The notes: generated by a model from the sequence alone, not told the origin. 54,949 nucleotides of DNA from an uncultured Roseburia sp. (GCA_947564465.1 CANOCV010000017.1:1-54949), one strand, 5' to 3'. Positions 17,420 through 28,970 are shown, counted from the stretch's first letter. Made by a program: numbers and translations.

Positions 17420-18694
17420 TTAAGCTTCGTCAATCGCTTTTCCTATATCATGACGCATATATTTATTCTGAAATGTCACCCATTCCGTCGCCGCATACGC
17501 GTTGGCTCTCGCCTCCTTAAGATCCGCACCCTTCGCCGTCACGCCAAGCACACGGCCGCCGTTTGTCACAATCTTACCCTCTCCATTTAAGGCAGTTCCC
17601 GCATGGAAACAGTAATAGCCGTCCTCCTTCAAGAAACGGTCAAGACCTCCAATCTCAAAGCCTTTCTCATAGGAAACCGGATAGCCGTCCGACGCCAACA
17701 CCACGCAGACAGCGGCGTTATCCTCAAACTGCAGATCAATCTGATCCAGTGTGCCGTTAACGCAGGCTTCCATCACGTCAAGCACATCGTTCTTCATCCT
17801 CGGAAGTACCACCTGCGCCTCCGGATCACCGAATCTCGCATTGTATTCCAATACCTTCGGTCCCTCGCTTGTCAGCATCAGACCAAAGAAAATTACGCCG
17901 GTAAACGGCCTGCCCTCCGCCGCCATAGCGTCCACGGTCGCCTGATAAATATATTTCTTGCAGAACTCATCCACCTCTTTTGTGTAAAAAGGACTTGGAG
18001 AAAAGGTTCCCATACCGCCGGTATTTAGTCCCTGATCGCCGTCCTTAGCACGCTTGTGATCCTGTGCGGATGACATGATTTTAATTGTCTTTCCGTCCAC
18101 AAACGAAAGCACGGATACCTCACGCCCGGTCATAAATTCCTCCACAACCATGTGATTCCCTGCGGCCCCAAATTTCTTATCCTCCATAATCTCCTTCACG
18201 CCGGCAAGCGCCTCATCCAAGGTATTGCAGATGAGTACTCCCTTTCCGAGCGCCAGTCCGTCGGCCTTTAATACGATCGGCAGCTTTGCCGTCTTTACAT
18301 ATTCCGCCGCCGCCGTCGGATCGTCAAACGTCTCATAAGCCGCCGTCGGGATATGATATTTCTTCATCAGATCCTTGGAAAATGCCTTGGAGCCTTCCAG
18401 AATTGCCGCGTTCTTTCTCGGCCCGAACACCCTTAAGCCCTCCGCCTCAAACGCATCCACTACGCCGCCGACTAACGGGTCGTCCATCCCGATAATCGTA
18501 AAATCAATTTCTTTTTCCTTGGCAAACGCCACCAGCTTCTCAAACTCCATAGCGCCGATTGGGACACACTCCGCAAGCTGCCCGATTCCGGCGTTGCCCG
18601 GCGCACAGTATATCTTATCTACACGGCTGCTCTTAGATACGCTCGCCGCAATCGCATGCTCTCTGCCTCCGCTTCCAACAATCAAAACTTTCAT
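17420..18694 (-). CDS. purD: Phosphoribosylamine-glycine ligase
   Basis: The 424-aa length is typical. PurD joins glycine to phosphoribosylamine with ATP in IMP synthesis. The start MKVLIVGSGGREHA is the conserved family N-terminus, 8 nt behind AGGAGA; a longer reading frame upstream is ignored. ATP-grasp motifs follow: PIVLKADGLALGKGV (about 135-150), GREVSVLSFVDG and EYNARFGDPEAQVVLPR (about 285-300). It is the third gene of purM-purN-purD. Confidence 0.96.
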   Translation of the reverse strand: MKVLIVGSGGREHAIAASVSKSSRVDKIYCAPGNAGIGQLAECVPIGAMEFEKLVAFAKEKEIDFTIIGMDDPLVGGVVDAFEAEGLRVFGPRKNAAILEGSKAFSKDLMKKYHIPTAAYETFDDPTAAAEYVKTAKLPIVLKADGLALGKGVLICNTLDEALAGVKEIMEDKKFGAAGNHMVVEEFMTGREVSVLSFVDGKTIKIMSSAQDHKRAKDGDQGLNTGGMGTFSPSPFYTKEVDEFCKKYIYQATVDAMAAEGRPFTGVIFFGLMLTSEGPKVLEYNARFGDPEAQVVLPRMKNDVLDVMEACVNGTLDQIDLQFEDNAAVCVVLASDGYPVSYEKGFEIGGLDRFLKEDGYYCFHAGTALNGEGKIVTNGGRVLGVTAKGADLKEARANAYAATEWVTFQNKYMRHDIGKAIDEA

Positions 18695-18738
18695 TTTATG
18701 TATCTCCTGTTCTATCTGTTCTCCATAATGCGCGCAAG

Positions 18739-19365
18739 CTATGCCTGCAAAATAACGTGTCCGTCCTCCAGAAAAACCTTTCCGTTTGCAATGAGATTGA
18801 TCGCCTCCGGAAGAATCTTCCACTCCGCCTGCTCCATCACACGGCGCTGAAGCGCCTCGGGCGTATCGCCCTGCTTAACCGCGACAGGCTGCTGTAAGAT
18901 AATCGGTCCCGTATCCGTACCCTCGTCCACGAAATGTACGGTCGCGCCCGTCACCTTTACTCCCTTTTCCAATGCCGCCTCATGAACCTTTAACCCATAG
19001 TAGCCCTTTCCGCAGAAAGAGGGAATCAACGACGGATGAATATTAATCATCCTGTTCTTATATTTTTCAATCATCATCGCCGGAATCACAACGAGAAATC
19101 CGGCCAGCACAACGAGATCCACCTGATAGGAATCCAGCTTCTCTAAAAACGCCAGATTAAACTCCTCACGGCTGCTATAATCTTTCGGAGAAATGCACAC
19201 AGATTCAATACCCGCACTTTTCCCGCGCTCTAAGGCATATGCGTTCTTATTATTACTGATTACCACCTCTATCCTCGCATTGGTAATCCGTCCGTCCTCA
19301 ATCGAATCCATAATCGCCTGCAGATTTGTCCCGCCGCCGGACACCAGCACTGCCAGTTTTAGCAT
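18739..19365 (-). CDS. purN: Phosphoribosylglycinamide formyltransferase (folate-dependent)
   Basis: The 208-aa enzyme formylates GAR with 10-formyl-THF. It shows [12 protein letters not shown] (phosphate binding), [28 protein letters not shown] with the catalytic Asn-His pair, [18 protein letters not shown] with the catalytic Asp, and the C-terminal [18 protein letters not shown] precedes the ATG, which overlaps the end of purM by 7 nt. Confidence 0.96.
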   Translation of the reverse strand: MLKLAVLVSGGGTNLQAIMDSIEDGRITNARIEVVISNNKNAYALERGKSAGIESVCISPKDYSSREEFNLAFLEKLDSYQVDLVVLAGFLVVIPAMMIEKYKNRMINIHPSLIPSFCGKGYYGLKVHEAALEKGVKVTGATVHFVDEGTDTGPIILQQPVAVKQGDTPEALQRRVMEQAEWKILPEAINLIANGKVFLEDGHVILQA

Positions 19366-20384
19366 AATGTAACTCCTTTTTCTCCATCCTCAACCTTACC
19401 TACCACATACGGCGTCTCTCCCGCCGCCTTGATTGCCTCTATGGTGCGATCTGCATCCTCTTTTGCAACGGCGAGCACCATGCCAAGTCCCATATTGTAG
19501 GTATTGTACATCATCTTCTCTTCGACAGCGCCCTCTCTCGCCATCATGGTAAAGATCGGCGGAATCGGATAGCTCGCCTTCTCAATCACCGCACGCTTGC
19601 CCTCCGGCAGCATTCTCGGTACATTCTCGTAAAAACCGCCGCCCGTAATATGGCTGCACGCCTTGACAACGACACCCGCCTCTTTGATCGAACGCAGAGC
19701 CTTCACATAGATCTTTGTAGGAGCCAAAAGAGCCTCTCCAAGCGTAGCGCCAAGCTCCTCATGATATGTATTCAAGGTCTCTTTATCCATCGTAAAAATT
19801 TTGCGCACAAGGGAAAATCCGTTTGAATGTACGCCGGAACTTGCCATGCCGATCAGTATGTCGCCGTCTGCAAGATCCTTTCCCGTAATGATATCCTTCT
19901 CATCCACAATCCCCACTGCGAAGCCTGCAAGATCATATTCGTCCTCCGGATAAAATCCAGGCATCTCCGCCGTCTCACCGCCGATTAACGCCGCGCCACT
20001 TTGCTTGCAGCCCTCCGCCACACCGCTTACAATCGTCGCTATTTTCTGCGGATAATTCTTGCCGCACGCTATATAATCCAGGAAAAATAATGGTTCTCCG
20101 CCTGCACATGCAATATCGTTTACACACATTGCCACACAGTCGATCCCGATTGTATCATGCTTATCCATGATAAATGCAAGCTTCAGTTTCGTTCCTACGC
20201 CGTCCGTACCGGATACCAGCGTCGGCTTCTCCATATCCTTAAATGCAGCCATGGAAAATGCACCGGAAAATCCGCCAAGATTTGTAAGCACCTCTTTGCG
20301 CATCGTACCCTTCACATGCTCCTTCATCAATTCCACGGACTTATATCCCGCCTCAATATCTACTCCTGCATTCTTGTAATCCAT
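19359..20384 (-). CDS. purM: Phosphoribosylformylglycinamidine cyclo-ligase (AIR synthetase)
   Basis: The 341-aa protein makes AIR from FGAM with ATP. Characteristic segments are [15 protein letters not shown] at the start, [44 protein letters not shown] and [15 protein letters not shown]. The start MDYKNAG is chosen because GGGAGG lies 8 nt upstream; the in-frame ATG five codons earlier lies inside that site. It is the first gene of the purM-N-D unit, behind its own promoter. Confidence 0.96.
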   Translation of the reverse strand: MDYKNAGVDIEAGYKSVELMKEHVKGTMRKEVLTNLGGFSGAFSMAAFKDMEKPTLVSGTDGVGTKLKLAFIMDKHDTIGIDCVAMCVNDIACAGGEPLFFLDYIACGKNYPQKIATIVSGVAEGCKQSGAALIGGETAEMPGFYPEDEYDLAGFAVGIVDEKDIITGKDLADGDILIGMASSGVHSNGFSLVRKIFTMDKETLNTYHEELGATLGEALLAPTKIYVKALRSIKEAGVVVKACSHITGGGFYENVPRMLPEGKRAVIEKASYPIPPIFTMMAREGAVEEKMMYNTYNMGLGMVLAVAKEDADRTIEAIKAAGETPYVVGKVEDGEKGVTLC

Positions 20385-20458
20385 TATTTTTCCTCCCATT
20401 TATACTGTTTATTTATTCCTTTTCGCTCTGCCTTAAGGCACCGCTTCCATGCCACTTC

Positions 20459-20487
20459 ATTGTAACCTGATTTACATAGAAATGCAA
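20459..20487 (-). promoter_or_regulatory. Promoter of purMND
   Basis: TTGCAT (20482-20487) and TACAAT (20459-20464), 17 nt apart on the minus strand, about 70 nt before purM. I see no purine riboswitch core in the short leader. Confidence 0.7.
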
Positions 20488-20539
20488 ATTATATATAACG
20501 ATATGTCCTATTAGCTATCCTTATTAATATCCGCCAAAG

Positions 20540-22093
20540 CTACTTATTCTTTTTCACCGCATCTTTTTCCGCCTGCCTCGCCTTTTGCACTCTCTCCTCA
20601 ATCGCGGCGACAACGGTCTCCAACACTTTAATTCTCGCAAAATATTTGTTATTGCCCTCCACCACAATCCACGGCGCGTACATTGTAGAGGTTCGAACAA
20701 GCATCTCGTCTACCGCCTTTTCGTACTCATCCCACTTTGCCCGATTCCGCCAGTCCTCCTCCGTAATCTTCCACTGCTTCGCCGGATTCTCCTGACGCTC
20801 CTTAAAGCGGCGCTCCTGCTCGTCCTTATCAATATGCAGCCAGAATTTTAAGACGATATTTCCAGCCGTGGCGAGTTCCTCCTCCATCTGGTTCATCTCC
20901 CGATATGCACGCCTCCACTCGTCCTCGCGGCAAAAGCCCTCAATGCGCTCTACCATCACGCGCCCGTACCAGGAACGATCAAAAATCGCGATATGCCCGG
21001 CCTTTGGCATATTGTTCCAAAACCGCCACAGATAATGATGTACTTTCTCAATATCATTCGGAGATGCGACAGGGTTCACTGTATAGCCTCTCGGATCAAG
21101 CGCCCTGGTCAGTCTCTTGATGGCTCCTCCCTTGCCGCCGGCATCCCATCCCTCAAATGCTAACACAACCGGAATCCGATAGCGGTAAAGCTGATTGTGA
21201 AGCTCGGAAAGCTTCGCCTGCAGCTTTGCGAGTTTTTTCTTATACTCCTCCTTCGACATCTCCTGTGACGGCGAAACTCCGGCAAGTACGGAGGTGCGGA
21301 GGCTTTCCTGCAGCTCCTCCTCTTTTGGATTCTCCTTTGACGTGCCCACAGATACCTTTCCCGCTTCGGACATACTGACCTTCTTCGCGGCAACCGCGCC
21401 CTCTAACGCCTCTACTACTACCTGCATCATCTTTACCGCCGCATATTCCCTGTCCGTTCCCTCAATAATATGCCACGGCGCGTAATCACTGTCCGTCTTT
21501 TCCAGCATCTCCTCATTCATGGCAAGGTATCCGTCGTAATACTTATTCCGTCTCAAATCCTCCCCCGTCACACGCCACGCCGTCTTTTTGGAAGCAAGCA
21601 ACGTCTCAAAACGTTTCTTCTGCTCTTTTTTGGAGATGTACGCAAACAGCTTGACAATCACAACCCCGTCATCCGTAAGCTGCTTTTCAAAGGAACAGAT
21701 TTCTCCGTACGCACTTGCCAGCTGCTCCTTCGTGGTAATCCCGTCGAAGCGGTCGGTGAGCACGCGTCTGTACCAGCCTCTGTCAAAAATCGCGATACGC
21801 CCGCGCGCCGGTGTCTTTGTCCAAAAACGCCACAAAAACGGACGCATCTTCTCTTCTCTCGTCTCCACCGCCGTAGAGTAAACGGTAAATCCACGCGGGT
21901 CAAGCGGCTCAATCATTTGATTGATCAAAGTCCCTTTTCCCGCTGCGCCAAGTCCCTCAAAAACGACAATAACCGGTATCCCCGCTTCCTTGCAGGCGCG
22001 CTGCAGATACGATAACTTCGGCTGCAGCAACTCCATCTGCTCCTTGTACTCTTTCTTTCCCATCTTTTTGTTCAGATCAATTTTTTCCAGCAT
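20540..22093 (-). CDS. pap: Polyphosphate:AMP phosphotransferase (two-domain PPK2)
   Basis: The 517-aa protein consists of two tandem PPK2 domains (about 1-235 and 270-500). The family uses polyphosphate to phosphorylate AMP to ADP. The second domain has an intact Walker [16 protein letters not shown], and [23 protein letters not shown]. In the first domain the loop is [15 protein letters not shown], with Gly replacing the usual catalytic Asp, so it may be structural, as in other fused Pap proteins. The start [10 protein letters not shown] follows AAGGAG. The gene is divergent from xth and upstream of purMND, which have a separate promoter. Confidence 0.9.
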   Translation of the reverse strand: MLEKIDLNKKMGKKEYKEQMELLQPKLSYLQRACKEAGIPVIVVFEGLGAAGKGTLINQMIEPLDPRGFTVYSTAVETREEKMRPFLWRFWTKTPARGRIAIFDRGWYRRVLTDRFDGITTKEQLASAYGEICSFEKQLTDDGVVIVKLFAYISKKEQKKRFETLLASKKTAWRVTGEDLRRNKYYDGYLAMNEEMLEKTDSDYAPWHIIEGTDREYAAVKMMQVVVEALEGAVAAKKVSMSEAGKVSVGTSKENPKEEELQESLRTSVLAGVSPSQEMSKEEYKKKLAKLQAKLSELHNQLYRYRIPVVLAFEGWDAGGKGGAIKRLTRALDPRGYTVNPVASPNDIEKVHHYLWRFWNNMPKAGHIAIFDRSWYGRVMVERIEGFCREDEWRRAYREMNQMEEELATAGNIVLKFWLHIDKDEQERRFKERQENPAKQWKITEEDWRNRAKWDEYEKAVDEMLVRTSTMYAPWIVVEGNNKYFARIKVLETVVAAIEERVQKARQAEKDAVKKNK

Positions 22094-22181
22094 ACATACT
22101 CCTTCCCGCCGCATGAGGCAGCTCCATCTGCTCCTTGTACCAGAGATTCCCTTTATATCCATTATTATACCACTTTCCCTG

Positions 22182-22210
22182 TTGAATATAGCATAAAAAT
22201 CTTCTATAAT
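22182..22210 (+). promoter_or_regulatory. Promoter of exodeoxyribonuclease III gene
   Basis: TTGAAT (22182-22187) and TATAAT (22205-22210) with a 17-nt spacer on the plus strand, 36 nt before the ATG. Confidence 0.75.
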
Positions 22211-22246
22211 ATTCAAAATAATATAAAGCTTATGGAGGAAAACGAC

Positions 22247-23002
22247 ATGAAATTTATATCCTGGAATGTCAATGGCCTGCGTGCCTGCATGAAGAAAGGA
22301 TTTTTAGAGTTTTTTGAGACAAGCGACGCAGATGCGTTCTGTTTACAGGAAACAAAGCTTCAGGAGGGACAGCTAAGCCTTCCCCTTGGCGATTACCGCC
22401 AATATTGGAATTATGCAGAGAAAAAAGGCTATTCCGGCACTGCCATTTTTGTGAAAAACGAGCCTCTCGCCGCAACATACGGCATGGGAATCGAAGAACA
22501 CGACAAAGAGGGACGCATCATCACCCTGGAATACCCTGATTACTATCTTCTGACCTGCTATACGCCGAACTCCCAGAACGAGCTAAAGCGCCTTTCCTAT
22601 CGTATTCAGTGGGAGGATGCCTTCCTCGGATACCTAAAAGAGCTTGAAAACAAAAAGCCCGTCATTCTCTGCGGCGACCTAAATGTTGCCCATCAGGAAA
22701 TCGACCTGAAAAACCCAAAAACCAACCGGCACAACGCCGGATTTACCGACGAGGAGCGGGAAAAATTTTCGGCGCTTATCAACAACGGATTCACCGATAC
22801 GTTCCGATATTTCTACCCGGACCGAACCGATATCTATTCCTGGTGGTCTTACCGTTTTCACGCGAGGGAGAAAAACGCCGGATGGCGGATTGATTATTTC
22901 CTGACATCAAATTCTCTTCAGGATCATCTTTTAGACGCCAAAATCCACACCGACGTTTTCGGTTCCGATCACTGTCCCATTGAACTTGATGTCGCACTAT
23001 AA
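22247..23002 (+). CDS. xth: Exodeoxyribonuclease III (AP endonuclease)
   Basis: This 251-aa DNA repair nuclease cleaves at abasic sites and degrades 3' ends. The start [13 protein letters not shown] lies 8 nt behind GGAGG; an ATG five codons upstream overlaps that site. Catalytic motifs are [18 protein letters not shown] with the metal-binding Glu, [18 protein letters not shown], and [12 protein letters not shown] with the general-base Asp-His. The 3' end overlaps the convergent GGDEF-EAL gene by 6 nt. Confidence 0.96.
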   Translation: MKFISWNVNGLRACMKKGFLEFFETSDADAFCLQETKLQEGQLSLPLGDYRQYWNYAEKKGYSGTAIFVKNEPLAATYGMGIEEHDKEGRIITLEYPDYYLLTCYTPNSQNELKRLSYRIQWEDAFLGYLKELENKKPVILCGDLNVAHQEIDLKNPKTNRHNAGFTDEEREKFSALINNGFTDTFRYFYPDRTDIYSWWSYRFHAREKNAGWRIDYFLTSNSLQDHLLDAKIHTDVFGSDHCPIELDVAL

Positions 23003-25642
23003 ATATTTCTCTTCAAATTCCTTTGCACGCATCGGTTTGCCAAAATAAAAGCCCTGAATATACTGTACCTTCATATCGCGCAGCTTCTGAAGCTGCGCTT
23101 CCTCCTCCACTCCCTCCACACACATGTGCACACCGATTGTCTCCGCCAGCTCGGCCACCATCTTGACAAAGACTTCGGAATAATCATCCTTACCGATATC
23201 AAGAACAAAACTGCGGTCGATTTTAATAATATCAATCGGCATTTCCCTGATATGGCTCAGGGAAGAATAGCCCGTCCCAAAATCATCCAGCGCAACCCAT
23301 ACCCCAAGCTGTTTGATTTCTGCAAGCACCTTTTTCATACGCCCCATATCATTGATTGCAAGGCTCTCCGTCACCTCAAGCGTCAAGTTCTGTGGATTTA
23401 CACCCGTCTCTTCAATTACGCTGCGAATCCGGTCCACCATATCGTTTTGTAAAAGCTGCACCACTGACAAATTGATATTCACCCGATACTCAGGATGCCC
23501 CAAGTCATTCCAATGCCGCAGTCTTTTACACGCCTCCCGCAGCACAAACTCTCCGATCGGATTAATCAGTCCTAAGTACTCGGCAAGCGGAATAAATTCT
23601 GTCGGCGTAATAAATCCCATCGCCTGCGAATTCCATCGTATCAATGCCTCGGCTCCCGCACAAGGATCCCCCTTACGCGAGATATCAATAATCGGCTGAT
23701 AATATATCTCAAATTCCTCACAGGAATTTGAAGTCGCATAACGCATGTTTTTCTCGAGATCAAGCCGTTTAAATGAGGTAGATTCCACGTTGTCATCCCA
23801 AAATTTAATACGGTTCTTTCCGCCCTTTTTCGCCTCATACAATGCCATATCGCCTTTTTTTATCAAATCAGACACCGAATCCTCATCGCAAGGAAATCTG
23901 ACGGCTCCCATACTCATGGTACAATAATAATCCGCTCCCTTTAAGAACCATGGTTTTGAAAAAATCTCTTTCATCTTTACAAGAATATCGTCAAGCATAT
24001 GATACACCTGGTACCTGACGATTATAATAAATTCATCCCCGCCCATACGGTAGCATGTGTTCTCAATCCCCTCCACCCGCTGCAAGCTGTGGGAAATTGC
24101 CTGAAGCAAAACATCTCCATACTGATGCCCAAGCCCGTCATTGATATGCTTAAAATCATCCAGATCAATATAAAGAAGCGCGCCCTGACCGCCGTTCTCC
24201 TTCGCCTCCTGCACATACCTTGCAATATCCTGCTCACAGCGCATACGGTTATACAGTCCCGTCAGAAAATCATTATTTGCCTGCTTTTCAATTTTCTTCT
24301 GGTACAACTTCTTTTCGGTCACCTCATAAACCGTAGAGAGAACCACATCTCTTCCGTCAACCCAATGGATATCCGTGTGATAAATATCAAACCAGCGGTT
24401 TTCCTCCTTAGCGTAATACTCATAAAAATGCCGGTTCTCTTCGCATCCTCTTCCGCCGGAAATCATCTCTGCGGCCTGCTCTTTTTCCATTCCCGGAAAG
24501 AACCTTAAAATATTCTTGTTCGTATAAAATATCTCCCGACTCAGCGGATCCCACACACAAATCGCACATCCCACATTCTCAAGAATTGCCGCAAGCGAGG
24601 CATAAGAAGTGGCAAGAGATTCCTTTGCAATCTGCTTCGAGCGAATGCTCTGAATAATCTGTTTTATTTCGTTTAAAAACCGTATCTCCGATGATGCCCA
24701 GACACGTTCCCCCTCCCTGTGGGAAAACAAAAGATACATATCAGACTTTCCGTTTACCTCTATCGGCAGACTAACCAAGGCCCGATACCCATATTTTGCG
24801 AAAAATTCCTTCCACTTTTCCGGCAGCTCGGAATTGGAAGAAATCATATAAGGTCTGCCGTCTGCAAACGGAAACTCCTCCGCAGACATTGACTGTGTCC
24901 TCCCTGCCGGCTTCCCGTCCCGCATATACTCGCTGACCACCTCAAAGCTTCCATCGCAATCAGCCAGCAGCATCCCGCGCTCAATTTTCAGATAATTGCA
25001 GACCTCGCTTAAAATTTCATCCGCAACCTCCGAAAAGACATTTTCACTCTCCAGATTTTGAAGAACCGCGGTTATCGTCTCATTGCGCTTTAACTCTTCC
25101 TCCATCTTTTTCTGATTCTCACGGCTCTCTAAGAATGCCTCCTGTGCCAAAAGCTCATCCAGCTTCACCGCAAAATACTGCCGCGTCTGCATCTCCAAAA
25201 ACTCTATGGAACGATAAAACTGCTCCGTAGTCGTCGTCTTCACACATGCCGGAATATCCTCTCCAAAAATACCGTCCTCTTTTATCACACCGATTACAAT
25301 CCATATTGCCGCAAGCTTACCGCCCACTCTTATTCCGACACCGCACATTTTCAAATACGGTTCCTCAAGCTCTTCCTCAATCACGTCCTCAAGCTCCTGC
25401 GCAAGCAGACGGTCCAGCAAAAGTACATGACGTGCCATACCGATCTTTTCATGAATATAATTGAGTTCCATGCGGCTGCCGTAGGCGCGTGTCACTACCC
25501 CCTGCGTTCTGCTCAGGCAGACGCAGTACAGATTCGTAGCGGCGCAAAAACGATCCTGCAGTGTCTGCAAAAGCTCCACGTCCATAAGCTCCTGCGCGTA
25601 ATCCGTTTTCTCTTCCTTTTGATTTTCCACTATGTATGCCAT
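22997..25642 (-). CDS. PocR-GAF-PAS-GGDEF-EAL cyclic-di-GMP signalling protein
   Basis: The 881-aa protein has no membrane helix, so it is cytoplasmic. Domains in order: a PocR-like sensory domain (about 20-165, [21 protein letters not shown]), a coiled segment (165-195), a GAF domain (about 195-345), PAS (about 360-465), GGDEF (about 475-640, intact YRMGGDEF) and EAL (about 655-880). The EAL catalytic residues are all there: [45 protein letters not shown]. No RxxD inhibitory site precedes GGDEF. The protein could make or break c-di-GMP. It starts 3 nt after the RNA-methyltransferase-like gene. Confidence 0.9.
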   Translation of the reverse strand: MAYIVENQKEEKTDYAQELMDVELLQTLQDRFCAATNLYCVCLSRTQGVVTRAYGSRMELNYIHEKIGMARHVLLLDRLLAQELEDVIEEELEEPYLKMCGVGIRVGGKLAAIWIVIGVIKEDGIFGEDIPACVKTTTTEQFYRSIEFLEMQTRQYFAVKLDELLAQEAFLESRENQKKMEEELKRNETITAVLQNLESENVFSEVADEILSEVCNYLKIERGMLLADCDGSFEVVSEYMRDGKPAGRTQSMSAEEFPFADGRPYMISSNSELPEKWKEFFAKYGYRALVSLPIEVNGKSDMYLLFSHREGERVWASSEIRFLNEIKQIIQSIRSKQIAKESLATSYASLAAILENVGCAICVWDPLSREIFYTNKNILRFFPGMEKEQAAEMISGGRGCEENRHFYEYYAKEENRWFDIYHTDIHWVDGRDVVLSTVYEVTEKKLYQKKIEKQANNDFLTGLYNRMRCEQDIARYVQEAKENGGQGALLYIDLDDFKHINDGLGHQYGDVLLQAISHSLQRVEGIENTCYRMGGDEFIIIVRYQVYHMLDDILVKMKEIFSKPWFLKGADYYCTMSMGAVRFPCDEDSVSDLIKKGDMALYEAKKGGKNRIKFWDDNVESTSFKRLDLEKNMRYATSNSCEEFEIYYQPIIDISRKGDPCAGAEALIRWNSQAMGFITPTEFIPLAEYLGLINPIGEFVLREACKRLRHWNDLGHPEYRVNINLSVVQLLQNDMVDRIRSVIEETGVNPQNLTLEVTESLAINDMGRMKKVLAEIKQLGVWVALDDFGTGYSSLSHIREMPIDIIKIDRSFVLDIGKDDYSEVFVKMVAELAETIGVHMCVEGVEEEAQLQKLRDMKVQYIQGFYFGKPMRAKEFEEKYL

Positions 25643-25645
25643 AAA

Positions 25646-27124
25646 CTACCCCTTAAAATAAATAATAAACAGATAATAACCTTCTTTTTCACGAATACAG
25701 TATTCCTTTTTTAAATAAAAGTCCTTCCTCAGACGAAGATACTTTTTCACAAATCCATTTTCGCCCGAGTACATTACAATGACCCCCTGCTCCCTCAAAA
25801 GCGATGCCGCCTTTTCAAAAAAGCGTCCGTAAAACTGATCCTGTTCTTCTTTTGTTCTTTTGCCGCGCACCGGCATGTCCGTTACAATTTCGTCAAACAG
25901 ATACTTATGTGTGAAATCAAAAATATCCCGATTGATATAATTGATATTCATTCCTGCTGCCCTCGCGTTCTCTCTTGCTCCAAGAATTGCCTCACCAAAG
26001 CTGTCCACACCGTACATATCGCCCGCCGGAACAAGAAAATCCCGCTCAATCAACAGCGTGCCCACACCGCAAAACGGATCGAGCACCTGCGCCCCCTCTT
26101 TCAGATAAGGCGCGGCAAGCCGCATCAGCAATGCCGCCGTCACCGGATGCATGGAGAGCGCGGAGGCGCACTTCCGGTAGGAAAACCGCCGCATCGGAAT
26201 CGTATATAATTTCAGACACGGAAATAGTGTCTTATCCTTATTCACCAGCAGGCGAATCTCAATCTCATAGCTGTCCGTAGAATTAATCAGTTTCCTCTCA
26301 AATTTTTCCTCAATACATGACGCCATTCGGCGGATGAAATCGCCCCTGTTTCCGGCATCTCCCCCCTTTAACTCAATGCGGAAATAAAAAGGCCACTCTC
26401 CCTCATGCATCGCGCCGAGCATCTCCGTCAAATCCGACTCAAACAGCGCGTCGGCAACCGCCTGCGGATCAGGCTCTATATGCTTTTTGGCATTCGTTAG
26501 AAACAAAATCTCGCGAAAGGTACGAATTTCAAGAATCTCTCTGATTGCGGAGGTTTTCACCTTTACGCCTAAAGAAATCACAGACGACTTCCGGCCGCCA
26601 AGCTGTGACAATGTGACCTCCCTGAAATTCGGGTGCGTAGTCAGGATCATTTCATATTCTTTGTCATATCCCGTAAACTTGTGTTTCTTTCCTCCGTCCA
26701 GTTTGTGCAAAAGCTTCTCTAACGCCTTGATCTCCTCACGTATATGCTTCTTTTCCTCTTCACCCACAGGCGTAGCGCACAGCTGTGCGTACCTCTCACG
26801 AAGCCTGCCGGAATACGCCCGGCAGTCAAACGCCCCCAGCGCCTGAAGATAAGCGCTCCTTACAAACAGCTTATCCTCCCTCTCATATGCAGCAAAGAGC
26901 GCCTCCGCCGTATCCGGCAAAGCAAGCTGTCCTAAAATCTGCGCCGCATTTTTTCTGGTTTTTGCATCCTCATGCATCAAAAAAGACTGTACGGTCCGGC
27001 AGTTCATCTCCCACTGACGCACTGCCCCCTTACAGTCCTTTTCCTTTAATTGCTCCTTTAACGAAATCAGATTCGCCCTGACCTCTTTCTTTTCCTCTAA
27101 ATTCCTGCAAATTTCTTCTATCAT
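25646..27124 (-). CDS. HEAT-repeat protein with C-terminal TRM11/RlmL-type methyltransferase domain
   Basis: The 492-aa protein has an alpha-helical N-terminus (about 40-130) with HEAT-like repeats (KTRKNAAQILGQLALPDTAE), a middle region (about 145-330) resembling the THUMP-containing part of RNA methyltransferases, and a UPF0020-type methyltransferase domain (about 330-490). SAM motif I is LDPFCGVGTLLIE and the acidic strand is MYGVDSF. The catalytic N/D-PP-Y motif is replaced by TDMPVRGK, keeping the Asp and one Pro but lacking the aromatic residue. RNA is the likely target but activity is unproven. ATG follows AAGAAATTTG only weakly. Confidence 0.8.
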   Translation of the reverse strand: MIEEICRNLEEKKEVRANLISLKEQLKEKDCKGAVRQWEMNCRTVQSFLMHEDAKTRKNAAQILGQLALPDTAEALFAAYEREDKLFVRSAYLQALGAFDCRAYSGRLRERYAQLCATPVGEEEKKHIREEIKALEKLLHKLDGGKKHKFTGYDKEYEMILTTHPNFREVTLSQLGGRKSSVISLGVKVKTSAIREILEIRTFREILFLTNAKKHIEPDPQAVADALFESDLTEMLGAMHEGEWPFYFRIELKGGDAGNRGDFIRRMASCIEEKFERKLINSTDSYEIEIRLLVNKDKTLFPCLKLYTIPMRRFSYRKCASALSMHPVTAALLMRLAAPYLKEGAQVLDPFCGVGTLLIERDFLVPAGDMYGVDSFGEAILGARENARAAGMNINYINRDIFDFTHKYLFDEIVTDMPVRGKRTKEEQDQFYGRFFEKAASLLREQGVIVMYSGENGFVKKYLRLRKDFYLKKEYCIREKEGYYLFIIYFKG

Positions 27125-27256
27125 GATATTCCTTCACATAATATAATTTGATGCCGCCGTATTTATCCGGCAATCCGATACAAACATTTTACTGTAAGAA
27201 TGTTCATTTTGCAAGAACTTCGTGATTCCTTCCGAAAATATTCCGAAAACCATTTT

Positions 27257-28036
27257 CTATGTATTGTCCTCGGGATATACCCCATAATCTTCAATATACT
27301 GCTGCGTATCCGAGATAAATTTTTCCCATGCATCGGGATTTTCCACATAATATTTCGGGCAAATCTTTCCCGTCACATCATAATGGCGGATAATGTCCTT
27401 TTCCGTAAGTCCATACCGTCCCTGAAGCCACGCCACAAGATGCACAAGTGTAGCGTAGGTATCGTCTGTAAACTTTCCGGTTTCATCCGGTATACAGCAC
27501 TCAATGGAAATCGTATCATGATTTCTGTCATTGGACGCATAAGAGATCTCATTACACGGAATGCACTGAATGAGCTCCCCATCTATTCCGATCACAAAGT
27601 GGCTGCTGGCGCTTGTATCATGACTGTCCTTTAATCCCTCAAAATAATTCCGGTTTTGCTGCGCCGTTGTCCCCGGATTCGCCGTATAATGCACAACAAT
27701 TCCTGTAATTTTGTCAATCGCTGTCCCCGGCCTCGAATATTCATTGACCGTCAAAAGCTGCACATCATACTCCGGCGGCGTCTCAATAATTTTAACCGGA
27801 TCAGACTTCGCAAGCCCTGCCGCCAAAAGATTCCCGGCCTGAAGCTCTCCCCCGCCCCGGCCGCCAAACAGTCCTATTATTTTTCCCGCCGTAAAAATAA
27901 TAAAACCCACTGCCAGCATTGTCATGCCAAGTCTCACCGCTATCTGAATATTCCTCCGCCTGCGCTGCCTTCTTCGCCGCTCTTGCATTCGTCCTTTCCT
28001 GCCGCCGCAATAATTACCTGCTCTTCTTTCACCCAT
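27257..28036 (-). CDS. N-acetylmuramoyl-L-alanine amidase, membrane-anchored (Amidase_2)
   Basis: The 259-aa protein has a very basic cytoplasmic start (RMQERRRRQRRRRN), one membrane helix (about 38-58), a short linker, and an Amidase_2/PGRP domain (about 95-240) outside the cell. Zinc ligands are visible as His in GIVVHYTANPG, His in IIRHYDVTGK and Cys in ICPKYY; the catalytic Glu is in DTISIECCI. It should cut the amide bond between MurNAc and the stem peptide. The ATG start lies 2 nt behind AAGGA; a TTG six codons upstream is less likely. Confidence 0.9.
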   Translation of the reverse strand: MGERRAGNYCGGRKGRMQERRRRQRRRRNIQIAVRLGMTMLAVGFIIFTAGKIIGLFGGRGGGELQAGNLLAAGLAKSDPVKIIETPPEYDVQLLTVNEYSRPGTAIDKITGIVVHYTANPGTTAQQNRNYFEGLKDSHDTSASSHFVIGIDGELIQCIPCNEISYASNDRNHDTISIECCIPDETGKFTDDTYATLVHLVAWLQGRYGLTEKDIIRHYDVTGKICPKYYVENPDAWEKFISDTQQYIEDYGVYPEDNT

Positions 28037-28139
28037 TGTCCTTCTTCCCTTCAAATTTCTGTTATTATCTTAAGCGACAAATAAAAACAAAGATTGACAA
28101 AATTCTTATATTTTTTTTAATAAAAACATATTTTTCATT

Positions 28140-28970
28140 TTACTTATACAGCTGCTTTAAAAGCGCAATCTCCGCCGCATATCCCGGAAGCTCATTCGGC
28201 GTTTCCAGGTAAAACGGCAGCTCCCTCAAGTCAGGGTGATTCACAATCCGCTCCATTGCCTCTATCCCTATACTTCCCTCCCCGATCCTCTCATGTCTGT
28301 CCTTGTGGCTTTCGAAAGGATTCTTGCTGTCATTTAAATGTACGGCCTTCAATCTCGAAAGTCCCAAAACAGAATCAAACTCCTTTAGCGCCTCATCAAG
28401 ATGCCCCACAATATCATACCCCGCATCATACACATGACACGTATCCAGACAGACGCCAAGCTTATCCGAAAGTTCAACCTTATCAATAATCGCGCGCAGC
28501 TCTTCAAAGCTTCTCCCCACCTCCGAACCCTTTCCGGCCATCGTCTCTAACAAAACCGTCACCTTTTGATCCTCTTTCACAATTCCGTTCAAATGTTCGG
28601 CGATCAAGTCAATCCCCGCTTCACTTCCCTGCTTTACATGACTACCCGGATGGAAATTATACATGACATCCGGCAGATAGGAAAGCCGCATCAAATCATC
28701 CTCCATCACATTTTTGGCAAACTCCCGAATTTTCTCATCCTTCGCACAGGCGTTTAGGGTATAGGGCGCATGCGCTAAAATCCTGCCGATCCCGTTTTCT
28801 TCCGCGAACCTCTTATAAGCCTCTATATCCTCTATATCCAACGGTTTGGCCGCGCCTCCTCTTGGATTTCTTGTAAAAAACTGAAACGTGTTCGCCCCTA
28901 TTTTCACCGCATCCTTCCCCATAGCAAGATATCCCTTTGCCGAAGAAAGATGACAACCGATTGTAAGCAT
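28140..28970 (-). CDS. nfo: Endonuclease IV (AP endonuclease)
   Basis: This 276-aa TIM-barrel enzyme uses three zinc ions to cleave DNA at abasic sites. Motifs are [83 protein letters not shown] and [15 protein letters not shown] precedes the ATG. It is the second AP endonuclease in the window; a third base-excision gene, nth, lies at 49.5 kb. Confidence 0.96.
   Translation of the reverse strand: MLTIGCHLSSAKGYLAMGKDAVKIGANTFQFFTRNPRGGAAKPLDIEDIEAYKRFAEENGIGRILAHAPYTLNACAKDEKIREFAKNVMEDDLMRLSYLPDVMYNFHPGSHVKQGSEAGIDLIAEHLNGIVKEDQKVTVLLETMAGKGSEVGRSFEELRAIIDKVELSDKLGVCLDTCHVYDAGYDIVGHLDEALKEFDSVLGLSRLKAVHLNDSKNPFESHKDRHERIGEGSIGIEAMERIVNHPDLRELPFYLETPNELPGYAAEIALLKQLYK

Noticed and set aside
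20385..20539. Possible purine riboswitch before purM
   Set aside because: No purine-aptamer core seen; leader is short and promoter lies close.
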